NCBI GenBank assembly: GCA_963971425.1
Contig: OZ020516.1
Coordinates: forward strand, 19,227,332 to 19,291,331
From: Bryoerythrophyllum caledonicum
Taxonomy: Eukaryota > Streptophyta > Bryopsida > Pottiales > Pottiaceae
DNA length: 64,000 nt
Direction of reading: 5' to 3'
Shown: positions 44,878 through 57,341 of the stretch, in pieces
How positions within the stretch are numbered: the first letter of the stretch is position 1
Layout of the letters: each line of letters begins with the position of its first letter
The notes under the pieces: model-generated
Database searches by the model: none
What the model was told of the DNA's origin: nothing
What the model saw: only the letters and a program-made list of their open reading frames with translations
Program-made: the position numbers and the translations under genes

Positions 44878-46610
44878 CCCTTTACAACCCAGGAAGCCCA
44901 AAATGGGCCTCCTCGAGGTGCAAAAAATGAATTTGCACGAAATCCATGAGGAACTAGGCTTTGGGATACAAGGTTTAGATTTGCGCACTCATTACATGAA
45001 CATTCTCCAACAATCACACCATGATTTGGAGTTATTGAACTCATGGAAAAGCTAGAAATACAACACAAAATATTTCAAATACACTAAAATACAGTGAATA
45101 CAGTGAGTACCATGCCGCATACTATGTTGTATTTCACACACATGCACATTGATTTTGGTCTTAAGTTTTGATTGAACTTTGTCTTTAAGACATTCTTCAT
45201 TGTTTTGTGATTGTTGATCTCTCTCCTCACATACGAAACTTCCGTTTTGATTTGTATAAGGTTGGAACATTTTTGTATACAATCAAGTAGAAAAAAGAAA
45301 CAAAATCACCAATAATTGCATATAAATATTTTCTTCACATATGATATGCCAATGCAAAGCTATCAACCTAGTGCACATGTGCATTGATTTAATTCAAGTA
45401 CAAAAATTCTTGCAAGAATCTATTGATGGTTAACCCCTAAATTTCCAAAAGTCCCCTCGAGGGACTCTAGAAGGTTCGGGCAGGTATCTCATGTGTCAAT
45501 TTATAAAATTATTTTTTGAAGATGGAAAATACTAAGAGCTTTGTGTGAGTCCAATTTTTTCCTAAATCCGACATTTTATGAAGAAGTTATAGGGTTTTGA
45601 AGTTCAAATGGGGAGAGCGGGCACGTCGGGCAACTCCAATTCTTTTGCTAGGACACTCTATTGAATGTGAGATTTTCAGTACCAACTAATAATATTATTT
45701 CCTTTCATGTTTTCAAATAAAATCTCTTGACTTTAGTGAAAAAAAGCATATAAATCCAAGTCAAACATTTTCACACATTATTGCACATTGTTGGGCAAGG
45801 TACCAAAAAACCTTCTTCCTTTTCACATAAAACTTTGAGATCACCATATTTTTTACTTTTTATGTTTTCCGCAGCATTATGTGGTGTAAACCTTCATATT
45901 GACCATTTGGATTCTCATTCTGAAACATACTAAGTTCACAAAAAAAAATTACGCAAATTGACAATTTTTGAACCTCCACTCCTTGCACAATTTTTTTGAA
46001 TATGCTACACCCTTTCTCTACCTCTCAAAATTGGAGTTGAAGGAGCCAATATCATGCTTAACATGATGGAAATGGATTTAGACCTTGTGTAGTGCAATAA
46101 TTTGACACCAAGTGAAGTCAAAGTCAGCTAGTCTACTAAACGCAGGGAAGAAAATGGACCCTTCCCCTACTTCAAACACTATAATATTACAATCCGAGCG
46201 GTCAAACTTTATGAAATTTTTTAAGTAAGTTATTTAATAAGTCTTAATTGAGATCCTACGGTCAAAACTAGAAGTAATTTTTTTTGTTTTGTCCTTACTC
46301 ATTACACTTAAATGGACAGTTTTGAAGTGTTTTTGGTGTGAAATTGTCAAAGAAATTCAGGAGTCAAAGTGGTACACCCTCCAAAATTCAAAGTTTTCAC
46401 TACCAATATATGGTAACTTTAAACACTATAATCTATTCCATCAACCGCTGGGTGTTGTGCAAATTCTCCCCGAAGTTTAAGTCATGGTTTGAGTTCAATT
46501 ATGTAAGGTAAGATATTAAAATAAGGCATTATATTTCCATCAAATCTAGTATAAAGAAAAAATCAGCACAAATCTTGGTTTTCTCAAAAACATAGCTGGG
46601 CGGTAAAGGG
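44878..46610. mobile_element. TTAA repeat, type 2, interrupted copy
   Basis: Begins CCCTTTACAACCCAGG and ends (inverted) CCCTTTACCGCCCAGC before TTAA (46611-46614). It is inverted relative to 48719-49570. A type-1 element (45434-46363) is inserted at a TTAA within it. Its own length is about 0.8 kb. Confidence 0.65.
45434..46363. mobile_element. TTAA repeat, type 1, 930 bp, nested
   Basis: Begins CCCCTAAATTTCC and ends (inverted) CTCCTGAATTTCT, flanked by TTAA (45430-45433) and a mutated TCAA (46364-46367). The related type-2 copy at 48719-49570 shows uninterrupted sequence where this one is inserted. Confidence 0.7.
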
Positions 46611-46614
46611 TTAA

Positions 46615-47514
46615 CTCCTAAAAGCCCGTGACAATTTCACACCAAAAACACTTCAAAATTGTTGATTCTAGTGCAGTGGGTAAGGAAGGAAACAAAACCT
46701 TATATTTATCCTTTTGACCATAGGATCTCCATAAAGATTCTCTAAGTAGCATACTTACAAAATTTCATACACTTTGACTGCGCGGATTGAAAGATTATAG
46801 TGTTTGAAGTCAAGAAAATGGTTCATTTTTTTCCCTGCGTAGAGTGGATCAACAAACTTTGACTTCACTTCGTATTAAATCTTTGCACTACACAAGGTCT
46901 AAATCTTTTACCATTGATTGAGATATGTTAGTTCCGTATACAACAATTTTTAGAGGTAGGGAAGGGGTGTAGCATATTAAAAACAAGTGTGCAAGGAGTG
47001 GAGGTTCAAAAATTGTCAATTCACGATTTATTTTTTTGAGAATTTAATATGTTTTAGAATGATAATCTGAATGGTCAATAAGAAGGTCTACACCACATAT
47101 TGTTGTAGAAAAAATATAAAGTGAAAAACATGAAGATCTCTAGGTTTTATGTAAAAAAGTTGAAGTTTTTTTCCTTGCTTGCCCAAAATGTGTAAAAATG
47201 TGTTAAATTTTTTTTTTTTACACTAAAGACAAGAATCATTTTTGACACAGTTGTAGAATGTAATACTCACAACATGAATGGAAAATCTCAATGTCAATAG
47301 AGACTTCTAGCAAAATTTTGGAGCTGCCCAGAGTCCCCATTTCTAACTTTGAGAGGTACTAACTTTCAAACCATGAATCCAAAATAAATAACAAAAATAT
47401 CTCCATGAAGCTCTTATCAAGGACAATCTGTTATAAGAGTTAAAAAAAATCGAATTGTAGAAACCTGCCCAAAATCCAAAACGTACACCCCACATACACT
47501 TGAGCTCTTAGGGG
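46615..47514. mobile_element. TTAA repeat, type 1 variant, 900 bp
   Basis: Ends CTCCTAAAAGCCC and inverted CCCCTAAGAGCTC; TTAA at 46611-46614 (shared with its neighbour) and 47515-47518. No coding sequence. Confidence 0.65.
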
Positions 47515-47518
47515 TTAA

Positions 47519-48657
47519 CCTAGTGCTACTTTATCAGCCACAAGGTACACAAACATCACTGAATGTCATCTGTTCAGGCCTCAAAATATAGAACTTTGTA
47601 CTTGGAGCACACCTCCCCAGGTCGCAAAATGAGTGATAACTTAGATTCCGCTGGGAGTTTGTGCAAAATCCACACTCGGGTGCTACCGGGGTGTCAAATC
47701 TATGAGGAAACCATAAGATGTAGCATGTGTAAGGAAAATCCAAGTTTGCGAAACTGTTAGAATTAAATTTCTTCAGCTCAGCTGTTTCAAACATAACTGC
47801 TATTTCAAAAAAATTAATGAAAAATGAGTATACGTGACAGCCCAGTTCGGCCTTCGTATGCTGTGGTGTGCCATGGTTACAAAGATCATGTTACATTGTC
47901 ACCATCTGGTTCAAGTTGTACATGGCTAAAAATCCAAGTGATCTAATAGAAATCACTTCACATGTTGTCCTAGCAACAAATCTGACAGTAATTCAGCGAT
48001 GATGTCCACTTTCCAGGTTAGCTATTATCAAGGTACAGTACAATAGAGTTATTTGTAAAGGGAACCGGTCTTTTGTCCTCCTTTTTCATGGAAATGAAAA
48101 TCTAACCTGTATTTGAGTGTAACCGCAAAGGAATCCTGTGAAATAAATTCAGGATTTGAGGGTTTTATGGAGGTGTCAGTTACCACAAATGTCACAAATC
48201 TCCCAAAAACAAACAAGAACAATGTTGAACAATGTTGGCTGATTGGACCAGTGTGGTATGTATATTAAGCAAAGTCGCTGACATGGCTGATTGAACAAGT
48301 CTAGCACATACAAATGGAGAATGTCGCTGACATGGCTGACTTGAACAGTGTGTACCATGTGACAACACTCGGCGCTCAATAAAAGCCAGGCTCAAACTGA
48401 AGTTTGGGAATTATGGGGCTCAAAAACTAATTTGTTCAATGTTCTATTCAAGGTCTACAGTGAAACCCTGCCAGTGGACTCGTCGGCCCTGGCTTTTCCA
48501 TTTTACAGGTCAGAAACTGAGGATTTGGGGTACTTTGCGGATAACTCAAATACAGGACCTACAACATGACAACCCTCTATTCCCACAAGAAAAATGTAAC
48601 TTGGGTCAGTGTTTTTCTTTATCGGAAACTACACTTCAAACTTTCTCAATATTGTCT
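47519..48657. other. No gene; weak inverted repeat
   Basis: The stretch at about 48090-48130 (cctgtatttgagtgtaaccgc) matches the inverse of about 48525-48565, suggesting a non-autonomous TIR element at about 48030-48600. Ends and duplications were not resolved. Confidence 0.35.
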
Positions 48658-48661
48658 TTAA

Positions 48662-49613
48662 CCCTTCAAGGACCACGCCTGGAGCGACCAAGTTGAAGAT
48701 GGTGCTTTCCATTATTAACCCTTTACCGCCCAAGGATGTTTATGGAAAAACCAAGATTTCTGTTGATTTTTTTTCTTTGAACCGGATATGATGGAGATTC
48801 AATGACTAGTATTAATCTAACCTTACGAAATTGAACTTAACCGATGACCTGAACTTTGGGGAAATTTTGCACAACATCCAACGGTTGATGGAATAGATTA
48901 TAGTGTTTAAAGTTACAGTATATTGGTAGTGAAAACTATGGAATTTGGAGGGTGCTCTACCGAAACCAACAATAGATTCTTGCAAGGATTTTTTTACTTT
49001 GAATTAGAGCGGTTCACATGTGCAATAGGTTGATAGCTTGGCATTGGCATATCATATGTGAAGAAAATATTTCTACTCAATTATTGGTGATTTTTTTGCT
49101 TTTTTCTACTCGATTGTATACAAAAATGTTCCAACCGTACACAAATCAAAACGGAAGTTTCTTATGTGAGGAGAGATCAATAATCACAAAACAATGAAGA
49201 ATGTCTTAAAGACAAAGTTCAATCAAAATTTAAGACCAAAATCAATGTACATGTGTGTGAAATACAACATTATACTCAGTGAAATACACTAAAATACAGT
49301 GAATACAATAAATACCATGCCACATACTATGATAGTATGTGGCGTGGTATTTAGAGTATTCACTATATTTTAGTGTATTTTGTGTTGTATTCCTAGCTTT
49401 TCCAAGAGTTCTGTAAATCCAAATCATGATATGATTGTTGGAGAGTGCTTGTGTAATGAGTGCGCAAATCCAAACATGGTATCTCAAAAGCCTAGTTCCT
49501 CATAGATTTCATGGAAATTGAATTTTAGCACCTCTGGAGTCCCATTTCGGACTTCTTGGGCGCTAAAGGGTTAAGGCAGCGGGTACATTCTGTCCATGGT
49601 TGCCCTTAAAGGA
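48662..49613. mobile_element. Short TTAA fold-back split by a type-2 copy
   Basis: The left half (48662-48714) starts CCCTTCAAGGACCACGCC and the right half (49575-49613) ends TTAAAGGA before TTAA (49614-49617). The halves meet at ccattaTTAAggcagc, matching the uninterrupted ccatcatcaaggcaac at 31490-31505. The outer TTAA is at 48658-48661. Confidence 0.7.
48719..49570. mobile_element. TTAA repeat, type 2, 852 bp, nested
   Basis: Ends CCCTTTACCGCCCAAG and inverted CCCTTTAGCGCCCAAG (15 of 16 match), flanked by TTAA at 48715-48718 and 49571-49574. It lies inside a short fold-back element. The interior is AT-rich with no transposase. Confidence 0.8.
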
Positions 49614-49870
49614 TTAAGGCCTACAAGCTCACGAGGCATGGGAGAATCTATGAGTGTAATAGACCATGTAGAACATCATCTGCAAAGAGAGTACATATCA
49701 TCGCAACCCCACTTCAAGGAAATCACTGTAGTTTGTCGGGTGTACATTCTCACCGCATTGTTGGTAGCATGCATATCCACGCAAGCTATCTCACTGGATG
49801 GATCAGGCTAGGATGAACTGGCGGATCTACTACTCGCGTATTACTTCAAAAATGAGCCTTATGTCCTTAA

Positions 49871-50352
49871 CCCCAAGTGTTTTTTTTCCCTGGGGGGCAT
49901 TTTTCATTTTGGGCAGGTTTCTCAGATTCAACAAAAAATCTTTTCTTTTTGAATTTTTTTTACTAGATTGTCCCTGATAAGATTTTTGTGGAAATTCATC
50001 AAATTGTTCCTTAAGACAACAAAATTTTAGAGGTAGCAAAGGGGTGAAGCATATTCAAAACAAGTGTACAAGGAGTGGAGGTTCAAGAATTACCAATTCA
50101 CGTTTTATTTTTTTTGTGAACTCAATACGTTTGTAAATGTTATTCCAAATGGTCAATAAGAAGGTCACAACAATCATATCCATGCCGTGGATTGTAGCCA
50201 AAAAAATACGGTAAGTTTAAATAGAAGCATTTTTTATGATCTTACGGTTAAAAGTCCAAAATGTTACTTTAAAATAAGATTTTCTTGCTACTTATTCATA
50301 GTGGGAGTTTTGAAGTGTTTCTTGAGGGAAAATGCCTCTGGGCTCTTGGGGG
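49871..50352. mobile_element. TTAA repeat, type 1, deleted copy, 482 bp
   Basis: Ends CCCCAAGTG and inverted CCCCCAAGAGCCC, TTAA at 49867-49870 and 50353-50356. The interior keeps the ttttagaggtag and agcatattcaaaac blocks of type 1 but about half the length is missing. Confidence 0.6.
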
Positions 50353-50364
50353 TTAAAGGGTTAA

Positions 50365-50842
50365 TGAAGCTAACGTAGTACACTATGCACATAAATTTTT
50401 CCTGATATCATCTTTAATGAAGCTAACGTTGTACATGATGCACAATTACACAAAGTGGATGCCATATCGCACCTATAAATAAGGCACCTTCGGGAAGAGC
50501 AGACTGCCTCAAATTTCAGACTGGGGTGCTTAAAATTTTGGATTGATAATGGTTCTCTGATAGTCAAACTCAGACAATCCTAATTGGGAATAACTTGGGT
50601 TCGGGTTCAAGTGTGAGTCTAATGAAGACTTGTAGGATATGCAAACTGTCTGGCACATTCTCAAATTGAATGCCATAATATGCTTCAGTTTTGTGGCAAC
50701 CCTTTGACCACAGAACACTGCAGCCTGCCACATTCTCTGGCTTCCCGTAAGCTAACCAAGCCTCTCACTGCGCGAAGTACATGCGTACAGGTACCTTCCT
50801 TTCCTTTTATTCCTATCACACAGATTTTGTTAAGTGGTCTCC
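50365..50842. other. No gene seen
   Basis: Short open frames only. No repeat end is found between the two TTAA elements. Confidence 0.4.
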
Positions 50843-50846
50843 TTAA

Positions 50847-51791
50847 CCCCTAAAGGACCAAGTGTCCAAATTTGGCTTTTTGAAAAATCGGTCAGGTTCC
50901 TATGGTGTCAATTTCCAACATTCCACTTTGAAATTTTTATTATAGAAAGACATTACCAAGAGCTCAGTGGGAAAACAATTTTTTCCTAAATTGAACATTT
51001 GATGAAAAAGTTATAGGGTATTGAATTTTAAATGGGGAGGGCGGGCACCTCGGGCACCTCCAAAAACTTTTGATATGATACTCTATTGGAAGTGAGATTT
51101 TCAGTACTCGCAAGTAATATTATTTCCCTTCATGTTGTCAAAAAAAATTTCTTGTCTTTAGTGAAAAATAGCATACCAACCCAAGTCAAACATTTTCACA
51201 CATTGTCACTCATTGTCGGGCAAGGTACCAAAAAAACTTCTTCTTTTCCACATAAAACCTAGAGATCTTCATATTTTTCACTTTTTATTTTTTCCACAAC
51301 AATACGTAATGTAAAGCTTCTTATTGACCATTCGGATTATCAATCGAAAACACATTAAGTTCAAAAAAAATTAAAGTGTGAATTAACAAATTTCGAGCCT
51401 CCACTCCTTGCACACTTGTTTTGAATATGCTACACCCTGTCTCTACCTCTAAAAATTGGTGTGTAAGGAGCTAACATCATGCTTAACAAGATGGTAATAG
51501 ATTTAGACCTTGTGTAGTGAAGTTTTTTGACACTAACTGAAGCCAAAGTCTGCTGATCCACTAAACGCAGGGAAGAAAATGAACCATTTGCTTGACTTCA
51601 AACACTATAATCTTTCAATCCGTGCGGTCAAAGTTTATGAAATTTTGAACATGTATTACTTAATAAGCCTTTATTGAGATCCTACGGTCAGAACTAAAAA
51701 TCAAAGTTTTTGTTACCTTCTTGATTCATTGCACTAGAATCCATTAATTTTGAAGTGTTTTTGGTGTAAAACTGTCTTGGTACCTTAGGGG
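50847..51791. mobile_element. TTAA repeat, type 1, 945 bp
   Basis: A good reference copy. Ends CCCCTAAAGGACC and inverted CCCCTAAGGTACC, with exact TTAA at 50843-50846 and 51792-51795. The interior has the gggaaggcgggcacctcggg-like step, the tttgacttgggtt step (inverted) and the ttttagaggtag step, shared with every other type-1 copy. No open frame of note. Confidence 0.8.
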
Positions 51792-51983
51792 TTAATCACG
51801 GAGAATTTCGGGAACGAGATCATTGACTTAAACAAGTAAGTTAGATGCCATTGGGTTTCACATAACAGGCATTACAGTTAGTTGCCCTAAACGTATCAAT
51901 TTACGCATTTTGAAATTGTGGGAAAGTATGATCTTTTTAAAGAGATTTATTCATGATGATTCCAAAAATTTGGAACATGTTAA

Positions 51984-53051
51984 CCCTTTAACGCTTATGA
52001 GGCCCTAGCAGGGTCCATTTTGGTGCTTTTCATGTTCTAACTCTTTCCACAATTGGCCATCGTCTCTCACGTTCTTGAAAGCATTTCAAGCTCCTCACTA
52101 GCTTTCAAACAAATCTCTCCAATCTCCAATCCATTTCCCCTCGCCGGACTCTTGAAGGTTTGGGCAAGTTCCTATGGTGTCAATTTATAACATGCCTCTT
52201 TCAAATTTTACCGTAGATGGGCATTACTAAAAGCTTTGTGTGAGTATAGTTTCTTCCTAAATCCAACATTATTAAAAAATTTATAGGGTTTCGAATTTCA
52301 AATGAAGAGAGCGAGCACGCTGGTCAACTCCAAATTTTTTTGCTAGAACACTCTATCAAATGTGAGATTTTCAATGATAGCAAGTCATATTATTTCCTTT
52401 CATATTGTCAAAAAACATTTCTTGTCTTTAGTGAGAAATAGCACAATAACCCAAGTCAAACATTTTCACACATATTCGGGCAAGGTATCAAAAAAACTTC
52501 TTCTTTTCTACATAAACCTTAGAGATCTTCATATATTTTATTTTTTATTTTTTATAGTACAAGATGTGGTGTTAACCTTCTTATGGACCGTTTTAATTCT
52601 CATTCAAAAACATATTTAATTCACAGCAAAATAAAATGGGAATTGGCAATTTTTGAACCTCCACTCCTTGCACAATTGTTTTGAATATGCTACACCATTC
52701 TCCTTCCTCTAAAAATTGTTGTTCAAGGAAAAGGCATCATGATTAACATGATGGTGATGAATTTTGACCTTGTGTAGTGCAAAAACTTGACACCAAGTGA
52801 AGTCAAAGTCTACTGATCCATTCAATGCAGGGAAGAAAATGAACCATTTTATGTACTTCAAACACTATAATCTTTCAATTTGTGTGGTCAAAGTTTATGA
52901 AATTTTGTGAGGTCGTTACAAAATAAGTCTTGGTTGAGATCCTAGAGTTAGATGTAGAAATTTTTAAAAAATAGTTTCCCTACTTACTCATTGCACTAGA
53001 ATGAGCAATTTTGAAGTGTTTTTGGTGTGAAAATGCCTTGGGACTTTAGGG
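51984..53051. mobile_element. TTAA repeat, type 1, 1068 bp
   Basis: Ends CCCTTTAACGC and inverted CCCTAAAGTCC, TTAA at 51980-51983 and 53052-53055. Colinear with 50847-51791 and about 120 bp longer near its left end. Confidence 0.75.
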
Positions 53052-53055
53052 TTAA

Positions 53056-54572
53056 AGCTTTCAGAAGCCACATTTGTGTGGCAACATGATGTTTTCCATG
53101 TATTTGACATACAAGCACAAAGAATTGACGTCTATATTAGTTAAAAGAGACTCTACTTGTGTTGAGCCCAATCCAATAACACATGACATTTCAAATTTAG
53201 ATCATTATTGCACCTACTACATGTTTGAGAAGTTGCAAAATAGTCATGTATTCTACATGCATGGTGTCGTATTTGAACATGATAAGGTTGAGATTAATTG
53301 AAATGACCTCCAAATGAAAGATGTTAGTTGACGAATCTTCAATCCAAAGATGTATGTCTTGCTAAATTTTAATATATTTTGTGTATTGTACGGAGTAAAA
53401 TACGTGACCATATATATGGTCCCCCACATACCTTTAATTCTTTAGTGCCAAAGTGGTCGTTTTGGGTCGATTTTGGTGCTTTCGAGGGACCAAAATCTTG
53501 GTGCCAAAACCTCCAAAAAGTGTTACCATATAGACATTTTAGACGCCCTCGGCTTCTCAACCCTTGGTCCAAGTGTGAAACCCCAAAGTCCTGGCCAAGG
53601 CTGATTTTGAGGCTTAGACCAATCAAACTGCTAGTAGCACTTGATACCTTGGTGTCATGGTCCATGTGTGAACTCCATTGCTTTGAGTTGAGCTTAAGTT
53701 TTCTAAGTCCACCTCCCCTTCCATGTCTTGCAGACTAATAAATTTGGTTTATTTGTGTTTTATTTTTGGCAACTTTGACAATTGCATCCAATGATTTCTT
53801 ACATAACTTGGCGTACAATTTTAAGTTAATTATAGCCCAAACATGAGGAAAGTCTAAAATATTTCATAGGGTATATATACATAAAAAATATGCTTCATTT
53901 CCACCTGGAAGTTTAAACTCGACGGAAAAGAAGCCCTACTCTCATGGCTCTCCAAAAATCCTATTTCAATTCACAGAAGAAAACATAAAAATTGGAAGCA
54001 TATCTAACCTCAAAGCTAAGAAGAGGTCAGGAAGATATGGTTTATAAAGCGATATAAATGCTTTTTATTGTGTGAAAACATGAAAATTGGAGTTAGTGCT
54101 ATGAAATTGTAAATTAGATAATATAAGTTTTGACCCTTCACCTTAACTATAACGTCCTTGAAATTGTGTTTCTAGGTTCTACCAATCAAGGGTTGCAAAA
54201 GAAGAACTATAGTTTCCAAAGGAGGTTGGTGTGAATATAATATGTAGTTGTTCCACTACTAAGTCTATGTCCTCCATGCACCACGGCCTTGATGTGGTGG
54301 TTTGAGTCATGGCGCATCACTCAGGTGGTTGTGAGTTCAAGTCCCAATGCCGGTGTGGTGCCTACCACCATTATCCACCCAATTATGGTCGAGGATTTCA
54401 AGACCTTGTTGTATGGGTAGCCACAAAATCCCTGAGGGGGATGACATGTTGGTTGTCTCTAAGGCACTTAGAAAAATATAGGGAATCATTTAGTGTAGAA
54501 AAGTGTTTACCCCTTTCTATTACACTCACCTATGACCTGGCATAAACACTATATTCAATTCTTTTAGTTCTT
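53056..54572. other. No gene seen; part of a dispersed repeat
   Basis: 53240-53375 matches 35765-35920. The 53370-53740 piece is somewhat GC-richer and open on both strands but has no recognisable motif. The remainder is AT-rich. Confidence 0.4.
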
Positions 54573-54788
54573 TTCCTTCTATGTCCACTAGACATAGACT
54601 AATACAATAGTATGGAACTACTTCATCCTCTCAAGTGTAGACACTATGTAATCGATAGGAAGTAACCAAGAGCACATATATTCCTTCTATGTCCACCAGA
54701 CATGGACTAATACAATAGTATGGAACTACTTCATCCTCTCAAGTGTAGACACTATGTAACCGATAGGAAGTAACCAAGAGCACATATA
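54573..54788. repeat. 108-bp tandem duplication
   Basis: 54573-54680 and 54681-54788 are head-to-tail copies with only three differences seen, so the duplication is recent. Confidence 0.9.
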
Positions 54789-55266
54789 TGCCAACACCTC
54801 TTTATTTAAAAAAAATGGAGAAAGTATCCATTGCCAAATACAATGGGGTAATATGTTTTCTCCATGGGGTACTTGGCCAATAAAATGTAATGTTTAGTGA
54901 ATTTTATGTGGTTTCTTGTGACTTTGGTATGGGTTGGTTGTTTTCAATTTTTCTTCTATATTGAAGTACAAACATAGCATGTTGGATTGCAATAGCTGCA
55001 ATAGGATTTAGTTATATTTGGAAAGTTGTAAAGTATGTTAGCGTTGACCATTGATTGTTGTGGTTTATTGAGGTGTGCATAGGAATGGAAGATGCGATAT
55101 GGGTGTATAGTCTCAGTATATTAAGGTTGGTTGTTAGTCATGTAAGTTGTGTGAGTTGTCCTAGAGTGTCAAGATTTTGATTTTAATGGTGTATACATAT
55201 TATTTGTAAAGTGAATGGTTCAAGCGAGGTTTCTTGAGTTCTAGTTGTATAGTAAGTTTTTTAAGA
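54789..55266. other. No gene seen
   Basis: AT-rich with no supported feature. Confidence 0.4.
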
Positions 55267-55805
55267 TAGAGGCACCCAATTCCGATCACTTAAGCTAGTT
55301 CAGGACTCAAATGATATTGTATGTCAAAAAAAATTATGTAGAAAGATGCGGAATTATGAATGAAACCCAACAAATATTTTTTCAAATTTAATCACAAAGA
55401 TTTGGAATTGATATAGAATTTAAAAGCCCAAAAACCACCGGAGCCTATAATTAAACTGTAGAGTAGGTGAGATCTGGTGGCCTCCTTTGCCCAATGCCAA
55501 CAAGTGAGAGTGAGTAAAAGAGTAAAGACATGCGATGAATAACCAACTCATGGAGGGTACCCAATGCCGATCGACCTTGTTCGACATTTGAAGCAAGGCC
55601 ACCAATGAGAGCTCAATTGAGGTGGAGCAACCCAAAATTGCACACTTCATGACCCAATGCCGATAATGACTGGTGTTTTCAGATTTTGAGTTATCGGTTT
55701 TGGATCACTTCATGTACCATTTCATGCATTCGTCATTTTCATGCACCATGCCATGCATACTCTAATGATCAAAATTGGGTGGCCGATCGGAATTGGGTGC
55801 CTCTA
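55267..55805. mobile_element. TIR element, 539 bp, AGAGGCACCCAATT ends
   Basis: The left TAGAGGCACCCAATTCCGAT and the identical inverted right end give at least a 22-bp perfect terminal repeat. The core cccaatgccgat or its complement recurs inside at about 55490, 55560 and 55655. No coding sequence; target duplication unclear. Confidence 0.65.
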
Positions 55806-55869
55806 CCTTATATGATTTTGTATTTCTCTCAAATAAAAAGATTGTGTGTGAGTCTAGGAAGGGGCCTAA

Positions 55870-56330
55870 GGGGCGGTTTACACTACAAACCAAGAGCCGT
55901 GACCAAGGAAGGTGGATCAATTCCATGGTCACACTTCTTGGTCACACTTCCATGGTCACACTTCATAAAATGTAAATTTTAAAGCCCTTGGGCCTCTCAC
56001 TAAGTGTAAACCGAACTTGGACCGGGAGGAATGACCATGTACTAAAAAGTGGGCATGTTGATTTTGTAATGAATGTCTAAAAAGGGCAATTTTGCCTAAA
56101 AAACAAAGAAAAAAAAACAAGCCAAAAAGACGAAAGGATGGCCGCCACTGTATCTACAGTAACGTTGGGCCCTTAAATTTTTTTTAAAAAAATCATAAAA
56201 TTATAAAACGGCATTTCATGCCCATGGTCTCCTCGTTCAGCAATGAGAGAACCCTATTTGCCTCTCTCAACGCAAAATCCAGGGGACCCTTCAACATTTT
56301 CCACTAGGCCTATTTCTAGGCCAGGGAGAA
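55870..56330. repeat. Truncated TIR element, inverse of 58817-59438
   Basis: Starts GGGGCGGTTTACACTACAAA and follows the inverse of 59438 down to about 58950 (gtgtaaaccgaacttggacc, actgtatctacagtaacgtt, ggcctatttctagg). The far end is missing. Confidence 0.65.
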
Positions 56331-57341
56331 TTGACCCCCTCGCTCGTCCTTACCCGAGGAGCTACGAGGTGGTCGAGCCTAACCTGGCCCCTATTTTGTT
56401 TTTAGATGCGGCCCTATTTGTAGCAAGAGAGGGTCCTCTAGAGTAAACAATGACAGTAGGCCTCAAATTTGTCAAAAAAATCCAAAAAAATCCTCTAGAC
56501 CCCCCAAAATAAAAGGGTAAAGTAACAATAAAAATGGTAGTTGGGTCATTGTTGGTAGCAAGTTGATTCTAATGTATTGTTTGCTGGACCTCTTTTGCGT
56601 TGTGTGGATGTGTAATTCCATTACCTCTCTGTTTGTGTTCAAATGCTCTATCCAATGAGCCTAATAATTTGTCTTGTTAAATGGGGATTGTTTTTAAAAG
56701 ATTTAGTGGAGCATGTACTTGGTGATGAAAAGTATGATTGCTCAAGGGTCGTAGTTGTCTAAGCTAGTATGTGAAACCTGTCACATACACCAATATTAAG
56801 AATCATGACCGTTCTTTTGCTTCACAAATCCAACCTACATTTTATTTTATTTTTTTGATAAAAGAATGTGATTATTTACTTACATAAGATTACAAATACA
56901 CAGTTTTTTGAAAAAGGCACTCCACACTTTGAATAAAAGAGGTATTTTAGTATACCACTATATATTGTAACAATTTCCTAATTCTTACAAACATACTTCT
57001 TGTGCAAGATTTAGTGCTTAGTGTTATATGAAAAGTTGGGTACACGTTGATAGCATAATGTTTTTCAACATTTAAAAAAAAAAGTGTTAGTATGAGAGTC
57101 CAATTCACTTACAAGAAAACGGGCTATTTTTTCATTTCATTTAAAATTAGCAGTAAAAATGGTTTTTTCTCAAGACAATTATGCAATCTCGTATGCCATT
57201 TAAAACTCTAGGTTGGGCTCTACAGTGTTAATAAAACTTTCCAAAAAAATTATCATTTCCTAAATGATGAAGTTTGGGGTGCCTTGGTGCAACCTATATT
57301 CTGCATAGACTATATATGTGCCTTGCCTAGTAAATTATGTG
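56331..57341. other. No gene seen
   Basis: 56340-56520 is shared with 36480-36690. The rest is AT-rich non-coding sequence. Confidence 0.4.

Noticed and set aside
50847-51791. LINE or SINE origin for the 1-kb repeats
   Set aside because: They have inverted CCC...GGG ends and TTAA on both sides, with no poly-A tail, reverse transcriptase or polymerase III boxes.
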